Below, one piece after another: positions 24,423 through 39,450 of a DNA stretch of 64,000 nucleotides. Origin of the DNA: Calliopsis andreniformis (taxonomy: Eukaryota > Arthropoda > Insecta > Hymenoptera > Andrenidae); contig NC_135064.1 of NCBI RefSeq assembly GCF_051401765.1, positions 23,472,001 through 23,536,000 of the forward strand. The letters are read 5' to 3'. Each line of letters starts with the position of its first letter. Position 1 is the stretch's first letter. Position numbers and translations under genes: made by a program. The notes beneath the pieces are model-generated. The model was not told the origin of the DNA, made no database searches, and saw only the letters and a program-made list of their open reading frames with translations.

Positions 24423-25200
24423 TTTATCATCCAAGTTACTTGTCCACTCTATATCAAAAAATGTGTATTACACAATCTTATCCCTGGTTTTTATTTCTTT
24501 ATACAGCAATGAAAATAAAATCATTTCTTCTACGATTGCACAACTCTTCGATTTTAACGTACATTCATGTTATGACTAAATATATTATATCAACGCATGG
24601 TAAATGGCTTATATTGGGGTTTATGTATAGGGGAAGGGCTGGGCTGTCTTGCCAAGTATACAATAATAAAATCACATTGATCAATATTCTTAAGCCATCG
24701 CGATCGATGCCAGTATGTTTCCTGTGTTTCTTATTTCAAAGCTCGAGTGCCTCAATATTTTGAAATCGATATTAAATTGATCATAGTAAAAATAAAACTG
24801 TACTATTGATTTCAGAATTCACCATTCCATCCTAACGTGTACCTAATTTCCTCTGCCAGCATCGGATACTCGAGTTATTGAAATAGACTCGCAAAGAAGT
24901 ATACAATCTCAATCACCGTCAAAAGACTCTAAACGCAAATCTAACGATACGTCTCTTTAAGAACGTATTCTATGTTAAGTGTATTATTTCCACCGTGTTA
25001 TCACATGAATATTAATGGCAATTCTCTTTAGGGTAGGTTTCATACTTTCCCATTCAGAAAGATATGCTGTAGAATTTCATTTTTTCCTCAAAAGATACAA
25101 ATCACTTTGTCATCAACTATTCTGCATCAACGAATATCTTTCCTCGTGGCATCTTAAACGATAGCGCATCATTTTCATTATCGCACACACTAATATACCA

Positions 25201-27843
<2,643 letters not shown>

Positions 27844-30800
27844 CTGAAATCAAGAAATTAAGACTAAGGTAACTTGGGGTACAATCTCCATGTGACGCAG
27901 CGGTGAAAAGAGTGCAGAGGTTTATAAAATTCTAGTTTTAATGAACTGCTAATAGATACTCATGTCAAATAGTGAATTGAAAATGTAGAATGAAATGCCT
28001 TAAATTAGAGATTTTTTTTTAAGAAACTTGAGATTATATTTCCACTGAATACAAGTGCAACGAAGTATATTATACAATTTTATTTGCTTAAGGAGTGTAT
28101 GGGTAAGGGGAACTCTTGGAGTCAGACCGCGACTTTGCCTCTGGCATTCAATAAGTGAAAAGCGTTCCCCCCTTGTCTCTTCGTGGTCCTCAAGCGCGTA
28201 AACCTGTGAGTACTTCGGTACACATATACTCAGCTGTAATTCAGGCTCAATTTTCAGAGAAAGAAATCGCAATATCGAACAATTCTATTCAACATTTTTC
28301 TAGACTTATTTTTTTCACGCAAAATCAGTATATTCCCATTTCTATCACTGGTTCTGGAACATCCTGTTCGTGTAATTAGTTATCATTACTTTTCCTTAAG
28401 AAGTGATTGATAATAAAATTTGTAGGAACTCCTAGCAGTAAAATTTTATTGCTGATTGATTTGTAACTTAATTGCCCATTAGATTACCTATATAATTGGA
28501 TACTTTTAGTGATACAACTTACAAACTTAATAAACGTTTATTTTCTTTTACTAAATTATTATCAGTGTATAGAAAGAACATTAAGTACTTTGGCATCAAC
28601 AAAATTTCATTCACCGACTCACCACATTAATCCACTGCAAAAGGTAACAAAGGAGTATTTAATTATCTCTTAAGACAATTGACAGAAGCCTTAAATAATA
28701 GCTAGTCATTGTTTACCACTTCGAAGCTATGAAAATATAACTACACAGCTGTCAGAGGAGTCAAAATATTTATGCTGTACGCCAAACGACTTAAAAAGAT
28801 TCAGTCTATCGAGTGATTGAGATTGAAATATGTACATATTTCGATAAGATTTTGAATGTACATATTTAAAAATCTTTCGATAAGATTTCTCGAAAATCTG
28901 TACAATATCTTCAGAAAACTTTGGTGTACTTTAATGCAAAAAATATTCTTTACATAGTTCCCAGCGAAATATTCAAATAAATTCAAGATTTTTGGACTAC
29001 CTTTTCAAACGATCGATTTTTCGTGTCATATCCTGAGTTATTCAGACACCTATAGTAACTCCATTTAATATCCCCTTAATAAAAATAACCCTTATTTTAT
29101 ATTTTTTTAAAGTATAAAGTTTCAAAATAAAAATTATACTAGTATTCAAATATCGCTAAAAGTCACTGTATACATATCTCGTAACACAAAGTTCTCATCG
29201 ACTGAACTTACGTTCGACAGCGTGGAACCCGTGTTGGATGGTTCAATAAGTTCACTTCTGGGTGAATAGGAATCTATTTTACAAGATCGAGCGATAGGCT
29301 TGCGTTGTTTTCTATAGATCGCTAATTCGAGGCAAGTCGAACCAGTCACAACTTCGTATAGACAACTTTCCGTGAATAAGGCTAGTCACCGACGGATCTT
29401 TCCTTCGATGAACGATAAATATTTAAAGTGCGTCGGGGTCCACTCTTATGCAGTCGCACAGCACTTGACGAGGCTCGCCTCTTCCCGAAACTGCTGCTCT
29501 TCTCCTGGAACGTACTTGGATGCTTTTGTTCGGCTCCTTCTCTCTTCCCACCTCCCTCCCTCCTCCCTACTGCCTGGTGCCGGCTTCCTCGCGTACCACG
29601 TCTTTTGGTTATGTCTCGATTCAGGTCAATTTCCTTCTCTTATTCGCCTTTTTTCTTTGGACCCGTTTACTCTGACTTTTTGCTTCTGAGATAACTCTTC
29701 GTGTCGCGATTTTTTTCAATCCCCAATTTCTCAAATTTTCAAACACTATTCCTCGTTGCAGCTTCGTCAGATTCGCTAATTCAACGAATTCAAGAATTCG
29801 CTATATTGGCAGAAAGTTCTATTTGCGTGCAGTGTTGACTTCGAAAATGTATTTCGCGCTACAAACTGTATAGTCAGTTTATATCAAGGGAACACTGTAT
29901 CAACAGTTCTTACATGTGATAACGATCTATCTTGCTTTAATGCAATTATTAGTTAATATTTTAGCTGGTAACAAATTATATATAATTCTGCTTAACAATC
30001 GCCCGTGATCCTTTCTTGCATCTGTTTGTTTCCAACGAAATCCACAACTGTTCCCAGCGCAACTATTTCGATCTCTCGTATAGCAAACTTCGTAACTCAA
30101 CACGAGTGGAGCAAAGGAGAAGAAAAAAGCAAACACCTACGAGAACGCAACCGAGCGAGTATTGTTCTCGAAGCAAACTTCCACGAACGCACACAGGCGC
30201 GCGTAATCTTGAACCACGTGGTGGTTGCACAGCACTAACTCAAATACAAGTTTGCAGAGCGATGAGACGAGATTCTTGCGTCACGTCCTCGAGTGAATTC
30301 ACGGCAGAGACATGCGAGCTCGGTAAGAGTGAACCTCTCGACCTGGCCACCGTGTTCTTCGAGACGCGCGTAAAAACAATATTGATCCGAGAAGCGTGTG
30401 TGCTCGCACGAGTGAGCTCAATCGCGTTACAATAATCGATATCTGCTGTTGCGACGATCGAACCAACCCGTGTTTTATGAACAATTACTGTACACGTTTC
30501 AGCAACGATCGTGACGAACAGTGGCCACGAAAAGCAGAATTAACTCGATCCTCGCGCGAAACAGCTTACTCGTCGACTGACCGAGCTCCAAACTTCCTGA
30601 CCGATGATTGGCTCCCGAAGAAATCAGCGTTTGCCACCACTGTAGACACATAGGTCCCGTTAAACGAATAATCGGTGACATTGGGCCCAGACCAAGAATG
30701 GTGAATGGACGAAACGTCGTTGTACCCTCTAGGGGAGAGGGTCATCGGTGGGGAAAGAGGACAGCGGGAATCTTGATCTTTTTCCGTATTTTTTTTTGCT

Positions 30801-32281
30801 TCACTCGCCCTCCCTGTTTCTTCTGCTTAGTTTCTCTTTGTTCTTGTTTGACATGTACACACATTAATCTTTTTGAAATTTGCTTATCCTTTTCGTTTAT
30901 TTGAGAGGAAACGGTACAGCCTATCTGGTCCATGTTAAATTTGTCATTTCTATATATGTATCTTCTTCCTAAAAACCGTGAGAGATATTGAAACCAGAGT
31001 TTAATTACACGTTTTTTTTCAGGATTGTAGTTACATGAATCGATACATAGATTTTGCTGTTCTTCGTTTTACCATTAGTAACGTCTTTTGCTGAAAAATG
31101 GAGAAATGAGAATGAAGTATTTTTTGCAAAATTATGTCTCCGATTCCAAGCTCTATTTTTAAATTCTAATGTATCAATATGTCCAAGAAACGTCCCTTAA
31201 AATCTGTTTTAAAAATAGATGTACACGAAGTTGACAAACTTGACGTGGGTTAGACAGGCCTGGTCCATCTCTCTTAATTCTCTGTGGAAGCGACATGTGA
31301 ATGGCATAGAAATCAATGTAGACTTGTTTTTCGTATTTAACGGTCAATTTGTGATTTCGAAAGTTCCTCAGCGTGCTGAAAAACACCGCTCACGAGCGTG
31401 AAATTGCGATATTCGTTTTATATCGGGATCGTCCCGAAAGGGTTAAATTTCCTGCAAAAGAGAAGCGTGAGTGCACGTGAAGCTTGTTAAAACGTGTAGC
31501 ACATTCCGTTACTCAGTTGACCGATTTTCTTTTTCGTGGACCAGCGCTCGCATTTCGGTGCTCGTTCTCGGATGAGAAATGTAGGTAATGGGAACGAAAG
31601 ACGCCCAAAGAGGGCTTCTTCTCTTCGCTCGTAAACATTTTAAGTGGTTCATCTTCGATTTGTGGCACTCACGATGTGACATTGTTGCAGATTTAACTTA
31701 GGTATCGTAAAACGAAACGATCGTTCTAGTTTCTCTCTTTGTATACTTATTCTGTGAATGAGGTTAGAGCGTTAAAAGAACCTTAGGGAATTTTTCACCG
31801 AGCGTGAAATTAGAGATACGGTGCTGGAAGGTTAGGATCGGTCAATAAAATGCACTGCTTGTAACATAACCTATGATTGGTTCTACACGTCCTTTCCAGA
31901 CTTGCAAGTGGCAAAATTACCAATGCATTTGCATTAAAAACACATAGTAAATTATATAACACTGAAGTCCAACACATTTGTGACACAGTGACTGATTAAA
32001 ATTCTAATGCGTAGAATCTCTTTCGCTCTCTTTTTATTTAGTAAGACACTAGTCAATAAAGAAACTTAGCATATTCATCGACACGTAATATTTTCATTAA
32101 ATAAATTGTAACGTTTACCAAGCTTTAGGTAATCTTACTTAATAAGGTTAGAATTTCACGTTAACTGTTAAATACATACTGAATTATGAAACATTTCTAG
32201 TTTTACGATAATACGTATTACAATGACTACAAGAATGTAAAAAAAAATTGCTGAACATATTATAAAACATAAGATCTATTA

Positions 32282-32357
32282 GGTTGTCTTATAAGTTCTT
32301 TTCGTAATTTGCACGCTCGGCTTAGTAAAAAAGACGAAAGGAACTTATGGGACAATC
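32282..32357. mobile_element. Miniature mariner-like element (76 bp) with TA target duplication
   Basis: The ends form inverted repeats of about 24 bp (20 of 24 matching, all differences transitions). They start GGTTGTC on the left and GATTGTC on the right strand, share ATAAGTTC and TTTCGT, and surround a spacer of about 28 bp. TA flanks both sides (32280-32281 and 32358-32359), as expected for Tc1/mariner insertions. No transposase remains. It is an internally deleted, non-autonomous copy or MITE. The transition-only divergence suggests an old insertion. Confidence 0.75.
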
Positions 32358-33089
32358 TAAAACAGATTCAGTTGCTTAGTGAAAGGACATACAATTAAAT
32401 AGTGTCCAAAGCGTCTCCTTGGATAGAAGCTGACAACTTGACAACTTCCGTGTCTCATTGACGTTCTCGTTTCATTCGAATGTGAATCCTACTTTTTTCT
32501 CGAGGTTTCTATGCGTTTCTTTACAGTCGAACGTTTGGACTCGCGTTATCGCGTCATCATATTGGCAAGACATCTTCAATCGAATATTCGAAGTACACGA
32601 TGCATGTGGCACGTTTTCTGCATTGGAGAGAGAGGCCATAGTCCATTTTACTTCATCGTTAATCATGGCATCAGTTTCAACGATCGTTTTATAGGCGATT
32701 TTTATGTCTCTACGCCTAGGAATTTTATGGCTTTTCTCTTTACGACGTAAAAAGTGCAGTGTCCTGTATAATGAGAGGTTAGAAACGATCTTGTACGTGA
32801 AATCAAACACTTTGACAATTTGACAAGAATACAATTGTCTACAATTATGCTTTGCAGATAGAAACTTTATGGAACGTGGAATTTATGACAAAATATAATT
32901 CACCGATTTAATGGAAACAACTAGAGAGAAAGACAACTTTTATAGTTTGCTTTTATGGTTACACTAAAGAAAATTGGTGTTTATAGAACGTAGTATATGT
33001 CTGCTTATTTTTCCTGAAAAAATATGAGACAACAATCCTAAGTATAAATATTTTATGTGTAGAACAGGACTTTAGTGACTTTTTTTCGA

Positions 33090-33103
33090 AGATGGCGCCA
33101 TCT
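33090..33103. promoter_or_regulatory. 14-bp perfect palindrome AGATGGCGCCATCT
   Basis: It carries the core AGATGGCGC on both strands. This resembles insect CTCF-like and Pho/YY1-like (GCCAT) cores. A second AGATGGCGC lies in inverse orientation near 51867-51876, and a related AGATGGCGAC lies at 60709 near the Fem-1 promoter. Binding is inferred only. Confidence 0.3.
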
Positions 33104-36100
33104 CGATAATCTTACTACGACTACTAGCTCCATTATTTAAAATTCACTAAAAAATTAAAAAACTGAAGTTAATTATTTTGACCTATCAATGCCTCAATCA
33201 GGATGCCTGATGTTATCAGAAGATTCGATATTTCAAACTAATAAAAAATAGTATGCGTGGAGTTAATTTTTTGACTAATTAAAAAATTTGAAAAATATGG
33301 TACATAAATCATAATTGGCACTTCTGATCAGTCATAATTTCAGTAACGAAAAAAACTCATCCGATGTGATTCCTGACCTTCAACCAAGCCTTCCCTTATT
33401 AACTATAATCTATGTAGTATACGTAACATAGCCATACTTGTACCACTCAAGGAATTAATCGTACATTCTCTTCCTTATAAGATTACTATTTCGATCACTT
33501 CAAATTTCGAAGCGCTGAGTATCGTTACGCTTTTTTTGTCTCTCGCTACTGTCCTTGAACAGGTTCTCATTCACACACATGCATGCCTCTGTCCATGCGT
33601 GTACCTCACGTGAAGGAATAGAAACCCCTTGAAATGTTATGCCTAAAAAGTGTATCGTCGTAACTACAAACGTATGAAACTGATTAGAATATTCTACTTT
33701 TAGGAATACCTATTTTTTTAACCATTATTTACTAAAAATATTTCTAAAACACTGCCATAAGTCATATAGAGAGCGCTTTCGTTTTGACTATGAGTTAATT
33801 ACCGACTCAGCACTAGCATTTGAAATTTCTTATCTATCCACTGAATCTTGCTGTTCGAGCGATAATCACAGGACATTTGCAACTGGCTGACGTCTCGAAA
33901 TTCCATATAGGAAAGTGTGACTGTTAGATGGCAACAATGAATGAGTTTGAAACGTAAATACTTGCAGCATTGTTACTAACAAGTCCAGTCTCAGAAAATT
34001 ATGTCGATTGTAATTGTTCCACGATCCATCACGCTGTGTATATGTTTCTCTGCTGAGCAAAATTATGTCGGTAATACAGAATAATTGTAAATTACGTCGA
34101 TAATATCTGCACTGAGTTGAGGCACTACAATTTCGAAAATAAGCGGGTTTCACGGTTATGTCCAGTTATTGTCGTCGAATAAATACTGGCGAGTTATATT
34201 ACTATATTTGAATTGTTACTCGAGTTTCTAGATACATTTCAAGTTACATTTCAGCCAGAGACCGAATGCAACTACATACAGTCACGTGTAAATGCAACAT
34301 TACCAACTGAGAGAAAAATACGGCGTCTGCAAATCACAACAATCTGCATCATAATTTGGAGACGACTAAGATGAACGTAACAGATTCGAATTCATTTCAA
34401 ATTAAAATACCCAATATTCGAAGTCAGTTTTTGACAGAGTCGTTGCCTTGAACTTTCTGAGTAGGACCAATAACTTTCTTTTTATAATATCATATGGAGT
34501 ATCAAATTATTCAGTCTTTTTTAGGTTAGGTACAGCGGTAGCATTGCGCCGCATTTCTTTGCGAAGAGATGCTTGTGATTTATTGCTTGCTGGAATTATA
34601 CGTATGTTTTGTGATGTAATAAAGCGAGGATACATTTGCAGCGATACCTGCTTCGTCAACTTTCAGGCAATACGAGAAACTGCAAATGCATGAAGATCAG
34701 TTTTCCTTAACATTTGGAATTTTCCATCGCGATCGTATTTAATTGATCGTAACATATTTCGGTTACGCGTGCGACACGAAAACAACTATTTGCATAAAAG
34801 GATATTTTCGTCTCGGTACTGCGCAAAAGATGTAATCTGCGGCCCTCTCGCGAATAATAAGATGGTCTAGAAATTCATGCATACGGAACGCGACTTGCGA
34901 ATAAAATTCAACAGAACCGGAACTTTGTCATTGTACTGTAGACAGGTCCTTGATTTACTTTTCCCGAATATGTGAACGCGATTGGAAACTATCAATCAAG
35001 TGCTTTGGCACTAAAATTTTTAAAAATTCAAAAAGTGAGGTTAATCACTTTGACCTATGTTGAATTGTATACGCAGCGCGGGAAAATTTGAAATGTATTT
35101 AATAGAGATAGTAAAAATGAGAATATTCTCTAATGTATTATTATAGTATTTGTAATACTTACAGTTAATGCTACTGATATTGCAGTAAATAGTTTATTTT
35201 ATACTGCTTATATCACTATTTTCCATTTTTGCATGAAATCCACTGTTTAAAATCTAGCTAAGACCACTGCAATGTTTTAAATAACTATTTCTGGCAGAAT
35301 TTTTATAGGATCTCGATTAATTTATTCAATACTCATCCTAAAGTGTCAGGATTTAATTTGCATGCTCACTTTTCCCACATTCCATTCAATATGATAATTT
35401 ATGTCATGTAAACACTACATATTAATAATGACAGATTCTATTAATTTTTTGTTCTCTTTTGCAGTTAATATTTTTATTCAACATTTTCCTCAATGAATTA
35501 ACAAACCAGGCTTTTAATGATCATAGACATCGATCAATTAGCTTTTATTGTCCCTCTCGATTGTGCTTTCCCAAAAAAATTAAAATATAATATAATGTTT
35601 ATTTGCATCCCTTTCTGGATATTATCTGGTCTCATATGTTAATGCAACATTCTCAGACGTGACTAACTATTAGTGCGCCGCTATTATTCAAGTACATTGA
35701 CCTCGAGACAACAGCAGTATCGATCTATTAGCATGGTAATTAGCAACGATCGCCGACAATCGTACTGGAATATGTTATCGCGAATAAATGTATTACGTTC
35801 TTCCTGATCGCAGAACGTGTCATTAATAAACATGTATCTCTACGCAGCGATTTTGTACGTGGGCTCTGTCCAGAAACGACGAAAAATGAATTCATAAAGG
35901 AGAGGGGATGATGGAGGAAGAATCGCCAGAGTAAGTACAATATTTTTCCGCAGGCAACGAACGCTGAGGACGCACGAACTCTGAATGAGAATTAAGCCTC
36001 AAAACATGTACGAGGAATTCTATTTCGAGAGTAGATTCTATGTCAGTACGCGTACAGTGTGGTACTGAAGTATGTACCTATATGCGAGAGCGATTTGCAT

Positions 36101-37703
36101 CCTCGACGACATGGGAATCGGAGAAAAATATCAATTTTTGATAATGTTTGTTTCTTTTTTAAACCTAGTCAGGCATAAAGAAAGAGTAATGATATGTTGA
36201 TGGCTATTCGAGTTTTTGCACACTTTTTTCTTTGTTTTTGCATTTTAAGATACTATTTTAGTATTAAAAGTAACTGTACTTAAATTACTTTCGAGTTTAA
36301 GTTAATGAGCCTACTAAGACTGAATGAACCGTAATGCGCTATTTAATTTCTTTTCTAAATAATTATGTAGATACTATATCATACTGTATAGTAATTGGAA
36401 AAATTCAATAGTTATTATTCAGATTTTAATGACTGGAAATTTTTATAATTTGTTTAATAACGTTCTGACAAAAAACGTATTGTTAAATGTACCCTCCTGT
36501 GTACCTGGTGCAACGTTAATGTAGACCCTCAGGTTGTTTTTGACTCGATCCTGACCTTTATATCTCATAATAACTTTTTTAATTTTGTGTAGATAATATC
36601 TACATCTCTGCTTTTTTAATATCATGTCAAAAGCTTGCATTACTTACAATTCGTAATGAAATGTTGCTAATGGATATTATGTCCCAGCTTGCAAGAAAAA
36701 GAGAGTCAATGTTGCGTGTCGATAATTATTCTACAATTGTCTACGTGTGTAATGTACGATGAAAAATACCTGTACTTTAATAATTATAGCCTGACTCGGC
36801 ACTTTTGACTAGCTGTTTTCAATACTCTATCTTCTATTGTAATTTGAATAAGTGATTCGATTACTATTTGAAACACAGTATGAAACATATTGTGCTAATA
36901 ATAAACTTATCAATAGGCTTCTGGTAGCTGCACTGATAATGGAAATTGGAACTTAGCAAAAGTTTCTTTAAAAAAATTAAACCAATTTTTCACTACGAAT
37001 TTAGAAACTAATTTACTAGAACTTACACCCATAAAATCATGAAATAACTTGTATTAATCGAAAATATATTAACAGCGCTTTCAGCACATATGGAAGCAGC
37101 CTTAATGCATCAAGATAACCTATAACAGCGACACAGCAACTGAACCACCCTATACATCTCAAGACCCACTTTCTTTATCTCAAGGTGCACAAAAAATTTC
37201 AATACACGGTCCGAGTACTTTCAAGAAATTATTTATTACCCTCTTACATGATTTTTCGTAGAGGTAGCTTGAGCTGTAATTATGTAATCGCAAAAGTATT
37301 TCGTCAGATCGGTAATCGCATTGCATCGTTCGAGGAACCGTTCTGAATTTTTAACAGAGGGGTATCGTTACTTCAAACTAATTTCTCTGTCCCGAATGAC
37401 TTGACAAGGTTAAAAGCTTGCTGTATTATCGTAACAACTAGCCAAATTATCATCGACCTTCGGAAAAACGAAAACAGTGAAGAATTTTCTATGTTTTGCT
37501 ACAGATTGCAACAACATGAATGAATACATCTATAAATAGTACGTACGTAATTTTATTATACAGGAATGAAATTTTTTTCCACGTTCACGCTTGACTGACC
37601 CCCAGTTTCTTATCGACACGTTTAACACCTAACATCCTTTTCCTAACGTAATGTTATTAAAGAAATTGTTCAATGGATAGAAATGAGACATTGCGAAACT
37701 CAC

Positions 37704-37742
37704 CCGCGCGAAATGGTCTTCGGCGTTCACCTCGTAATCCAT
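37704..37742 (-). CDS. Fem-1: Candidate alternative first exon of Fem-1
   Basis: An ATG at 37740-37742 in strong context (AAAATGG) opens 13 codons, MDYEVNAEDHFAR. They end exactly at a strong donor (CGG/GTGAGT) in phase 0, the phase needed to join Fem-1 exon 2 at 27843. A TATAAAAAG box lies 56-64 nt upstream of the ATG. The product would replace the first 20 residues (the start of the first ankyrin repeat) with 13 different ones. No other minus-strand coding exon lies between here and exon 2. The phase match alone has a one-in-three chance, but promoter, start context and donor together make a coherent model. Confidence 0.55.
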
Positions 37743-37797
37743 TTTCCTGTTCCCTTTCTTCTGCCAACGCAATCGCGATTTTGCTGAGTAAACGAAG

Positions 37798-37806
37798 CTT
37801 TTTATA
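37798..37806 (-). promoter_or_regulatory. TATA box of the alternative Fem-1 promoter
   Basis: The minus strand reads TATAAAAAG. Initiation would fall about 25-30 nt downstream, near 37775, leaving a leader of some 30-35 nt before the ATG at 37742. A CpG-rich, GA-rich island at 38.75-39.45 kb lies just upstream on this strand and could supply activating sites. Confidence 0.5.
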
Positions 37807-38749
37807 CTCAGTCAACTGTACTTGAAAAACACAGTCGAGAGGTGAGAAGAAAATCACGTGACCCATGAATTAGACGCTTTGAAGAATCGTCTAAGTTTTC
37901 GAATTTTTTTTATGTGGAAATTTTGACTAGTGTTATGTTATTTGGAAATGGTAGAGTAAATTTGTGGAAAGAAGCCATTGACAGCCTGTGTTTTTATGAA
38001 AATACTAGGTACTATTTAATCCCATCTCTGCCCTTCGAAAGCTAGAAGTACTTAAAATTTTTGTAACCCTTTGACAGTCTAGTAAAGTCCCACAACTAAA
38101 CCACTTCTTTTTTGTCCAGAATTTAGTGAAAAGAGAACAAAGAAAGGAAGAAAATTATAGAAAACTCAGGGAAAGTCAAATTTAGTAACTTCATTTTTGC
38201 TAAAATTTGTGAATTAATCGTCCTCACACGTGATTTCTGGCTAATTTTTCAAAAATGGAAAAAGTTACTTATGGAACAGGATCTACTGATAAAAAGTAAT
38301 GAAACTGACTACCAAATAACGTTCAATATATTTCCGACTCCACTCAGCTGAATTTTAATTCCAGAATCCCAGGAAACAATTAATTATCTCTTAAATAATT
38401 CACCGTATTATACCGCTTTAGCCATTAACTCCGACCATAATTTTAATCGCTAGTTTTCTATACCATTAATTCCTAGAGTCAATCAGTTTATAATTCTACT
38501 GGCTCGAACAAAACGAAATCCGTCCCAACTAAACTGTCAAATGGTCAATTCTACATAATCAGCTGGCAACGCATCAATTCCCCAGAAAGACAAAAGCAAC
38601 GAGGAATATCGATGTATATAAATTGAACATACAACAATACCGTCGCAGGGACAATCAAGTACACTGATCGCAGACACAGACAACCGCGGACACCCACTGC
38701 ACAAGACGCTAAAAGACGATCGAATACAATAGACACGACGACAATACTC

Positions 38750-39450
38750 GAACTGACGTCACGAGAGAAACGGTAGCGTCACGTGCGACCACCGATCGTC
38801 GAATCGACCCAACAAAGTCGCGACACGGATCGCCACTTGGAGTTCGAGGACGAAGGAGACTGTCACGAACCGGAGGGGAACCGATTCGAGAGGCGGTCGT
38901 ACCGTGAGAGTTCACCTCGCCACTGTGTTCTTCCAGGTTTTCGCCGATGTTTGTGCGCAAGATTCCGGCAAGTGAAAGAGTAGGAGATAGGGAGAAAGGG
39001 AGAGAGATAAAGTGAAAAGAGTAAGAGAGGGAGAGGCACTGAAGGGGCCAGAGGTGGTGGTCAGCTCTCGAAGGCCTGGGGAACACGCCGCGTATTACAA
39101 GCGTGAGCGCGCGCGCGAGAGAGCGCGAGAGAGCGCGAGAAAGTCGCCCCGCGCTCGCCGTCGATATTTATGCAACAGAGCCTCGACGACGCGAGCCGAT
39201 CGCATAAGCGTTTATGCGGCAGAACGCCTCCGCCGCGGCACTTTCTAATTGTTCTTCCTGATCGACTCTTACCGGTTGTTACGCAATGGGAGAGCCCGCG
39301 TACGAGTTATGCGATGCTGCGTCTCGATTATGTAGCGACTGCTCGCTGCGCTGAACGTTTATGTTGCGGGTTTAACCCTCTCTGCTGCGACGGGTTCTTT
39401 GACCTCGTCGACGCCTGTGATGTAATGGCCTGATTGGTAACTTCGTGCGT
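38750..39450. promoter_or_regulatory. CpG-rich island with GA/GC microsatellite
   Basis: This is the sharpest GC rise inside the Fem-1 intron. It holds a GAGAG/GCGCGAG repeat near 39102-39142 (potential GAGA-factor sites). It lies 1-1.6 kb upstream, on the minus strand, of the candidate alternative first exon at 37.7 kb. It carries open frames on both strands, but they share no recognisable protein. Confidence 0.4.

Larger units (their letters stand above)
27844..37703 (-). other. Fem-1 intron 1, proximal part
   Basis: This part is intronic to transcripts from both candidate first exons. 29350-30750 is a CpG-richer block that could be regulatory. A GTAAGT donor on the minus strand at about 29211 follows an open frame (29212-29349) without an ATG; it could be a weak 5' UTR exon. 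33090-33103 is a perfect 14-bp palindrome and 32282-32357 a miniature transposon. I find no protein-coding gene nested here. Confidence 0.5.

Noticed and set aside
28612..28640. 12-nt minus-strand micro-exon bracketed by TGCAG and GTGAGT
   Set aside because: Splice-like words are common in 32 kb of intron; nothing else supports it.
29212..29349. Open frame ending in a GTAAGT donor on the minus strand, phase-compatible with Fem-1 exon 2
   Set aside because: There is no ATG in frame before an upstream stop, so at best it is a 5' UTR exon; too weak to call.
29372..30653. Several overlapping ORFs of 85-139 codons on both strands
   Set aside because: They arise from a CpG-richer block with few stops; no homology, no splice structure.
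34510..34530. Interstitial insect telomere-like TTAGG units (also near 17590, 21105 and 58590)
   Set aside because: Only one or two units at each place; expected by chance.
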